64,000 nucleotides of DNA from Fimbriiglobus ruber (GTDB lineage: Bacteria; Planctomycetota; Planctomycetia; Gemmatales; Gemmataceae), in contig NZ_NIDE01000018.1 in assembly GCF_002197845.1 (NCBI RefSeq), positions 62,001-126,000 on the forward strand, read 5' to 3'. Shown here one piece after another: positions 63,295 to 64,000 of the stretch (within the stretch, counting starts at the first letter, position 1; the number at the start of each line of letters is the position of its first letter). Position numbers and translations under genes: made by a program. Under the pieces are notes generated by a model, which made no database searches, was not told where the DNA came from, and saw only the letters and a program-made list of their open reading frames with translations.

Positions 63295-64000
63295 ATGCCC
63301 GCCTCACCGTCTCAGTCCCACGCGCCCCGCGGCCCCCGCCCGGGTCGCCGGTGGTATCGGTTCGACCTGTTCGCGGCCCTCGACCGCCTCCGGACGTTCT
63401 ACCACCGGCTCACGCGGACCGGGATCGACGCGTTGGTCCGGCCGGTGAAGGCGCGGCCCGAACTGACCGCCCTCGAAACCCGGATGATGCCGGCCCGCCC
63501 ACTGCCCGACCCGATTATCGTTACCGGGTCCGGGGTCGGCGCGAGTCCGACGGTCAACGTCTACAACGCGGCGACCGGCGCCCTGAACTACCAAGTCACC
63601 CCGTATGCGGCGACGTTCACCGGCGGGGTGCGGGTGGCCTCGGCCGACTTCAACCTGGACGGGAACCCCGACGTGGTCGTCGCCCCGGGGCCGGGCGGCG
63701 GTCCGGAAATCCGGATCCTGGATGGTCAGACCGGCGAGCAGATCGCGGGTCCGCTCGGAAATTATTGGGCCTTCGATCCGTCGTTCACCGGCGGCGTGAG
63801 CGTGGCCGTCGCGGACGTGACCGGGAAGGGGTATCCGGACGTGATCGTGGCCGCCGGGTCGGGGGGCGGGCCGCGGGTACGGGTGTTCGACGGGCGGACC
63901 GGGGCCGTGATCGACGACTTCTTCGCGTACGACCCGTCGTTCCGGGGCGGGATCTCGGTCGCCGCGGCCGACTTCGCCGGGCTCGGGCGGGCCCAGATCG
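63295..64000 (+). CDS. FG-GAP/VCBS-like repeat surface protein, 3' end outside the window
   Basis: GGGGGAGAGC precedes ATG 63295 and the frame is open to the window edge (235 codons). The front has MPASPSQSHAPRGPRPGRRW and ELTALETRMMPARPL, an LExR-type motif found near the N-terminus of many exported planctomycete giants. Repeats follow: VRVASADFNLDGNPDVVVAPGPGGGPEIRILDG, VSVAVADVTGKGYPDVIVAAGSGGGPRVRVFDG, ISVAAADFAGLG, each with the DFNxDGxPD-like calcium-binding loop of FG-GAP blades. It is probably a secreted beta-propeller-containing protein and could be related to the giant at the left edge. Confidence 0.82.
   Translation, partial: MPASPSQSHAPRGPRPGRRWYRFDLFAALDRLRTFYHRLTRTGIDALVRPVKARPELTALETRMMPARPLPDPIIVTGSGVGASPTVNVYNAATGALNYQVTPYAATFTGGVRVASADFNLDGNPDVVVAPGPGGGPEIRILDGQTGEQIAGPLGNYWAFDPSFTGGVSVAVADVTGKGYPDVIVAAGSGGGPRVRVFDGRTGAVIDDFFAYDPSFRGGISVAAADFAGLGRAQI

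Noticed and set aside
1-64000. CRISPR array, rRNA or tRNA genes
   Set aside because: I saw no regularly spaced repeats and no rRNA signature. A by-eye search cannot exclude a tRNA; a covariance-model scan would decide.

Overview
The window is GC-rich DNA from a planctomycete, most likely a member of the Gemmataceae; this is an inference from gene content, with no rRNA to confirm it. Pointers are a Ser/Thr kinase with a DWGLAK activation segment followed by a large TPR half, a PEP-CTERM-tailed pre-peptidase protein, giant Gly/Asn/Thr-rich surface proteins at both window edges (the right one with FG-GAP-like repeats and an N-terminal LExR motif), very long PAS/GAF hybrid histidine kinases and a dense load of insertion sequences.

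Layout. 1-6.9 kb: C-terminal part of a large surface protein, a PEP-CTERM protein and a tetraheme cytochrome c with a metallophosphatase-like front half. 6.9-8.1 kb: a TadE/TadG-like protein on the minus strand. 8.1-15.9 kb: a chromosomal integron on the minus strand. It has an IntI-type integrase (330 residues once rebuilt), a candidate attI, two attC sites and two or three gene cassettes, and it has been hit by four insertion sequences. IS66 splits intI, two unrelated IS110-family elements sit inside one attC, and IS630 sits in the most distal cassette. In both IS110 elements the long non-coding end contains a structured segment whose two single-stranded stretches match the two halves of the attC target. 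This is the pattern expected of a bridge RNA and is the most exciting signal in the window.

16-20.6 kb: small membrane and zinc-ribbon proteins, an XRE regulator with a palindromic operator candidate, and two broken esterases. 20.6-30.2 kb: a zinc alcohol dehydrogenase, an SDR, a GlcG/HbpS-like gene split by an IS1380 element that itself carries a nested ISKra4-like element, a second inverted IS1380 copy with an amber-stopped transposase, a cupin and a methyltransferase. 30.5-32 kb: IS4 with a frameshifted transposase. 32-47 kb: three large multi-sensor hybrid histidine kinases (one broken by four homopolymer frameshifts), with a truncated VIT1/CCC1 protein, a VOC protein, a GyrI-like protein and an adenosine-specific-kinase fragment between them. 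47-49 kb: an SDR divergent from DUF1990-tspO. 49-51 kb: remnants, including two opposite-strand PAS fragments. 51-55 kb: a kinase-TPR gene with one frameshift. 55-58 kb: decayed DNA carrying an IS1202/ISNCY-like element with a 17-bp target duplication. 58-63 kb: a single minus-strand gene fusing three glycosyltransferase-type modules, a methyltransferase and TPRs. 63.3 kb to the edge: the start of an FG-GAP-like surface protein.

Most frameshifts lie in short G or C runs, so some pseudogene calls may be base-calling errors rather than decay. Family names come from motifs read by eye; no database search was run.
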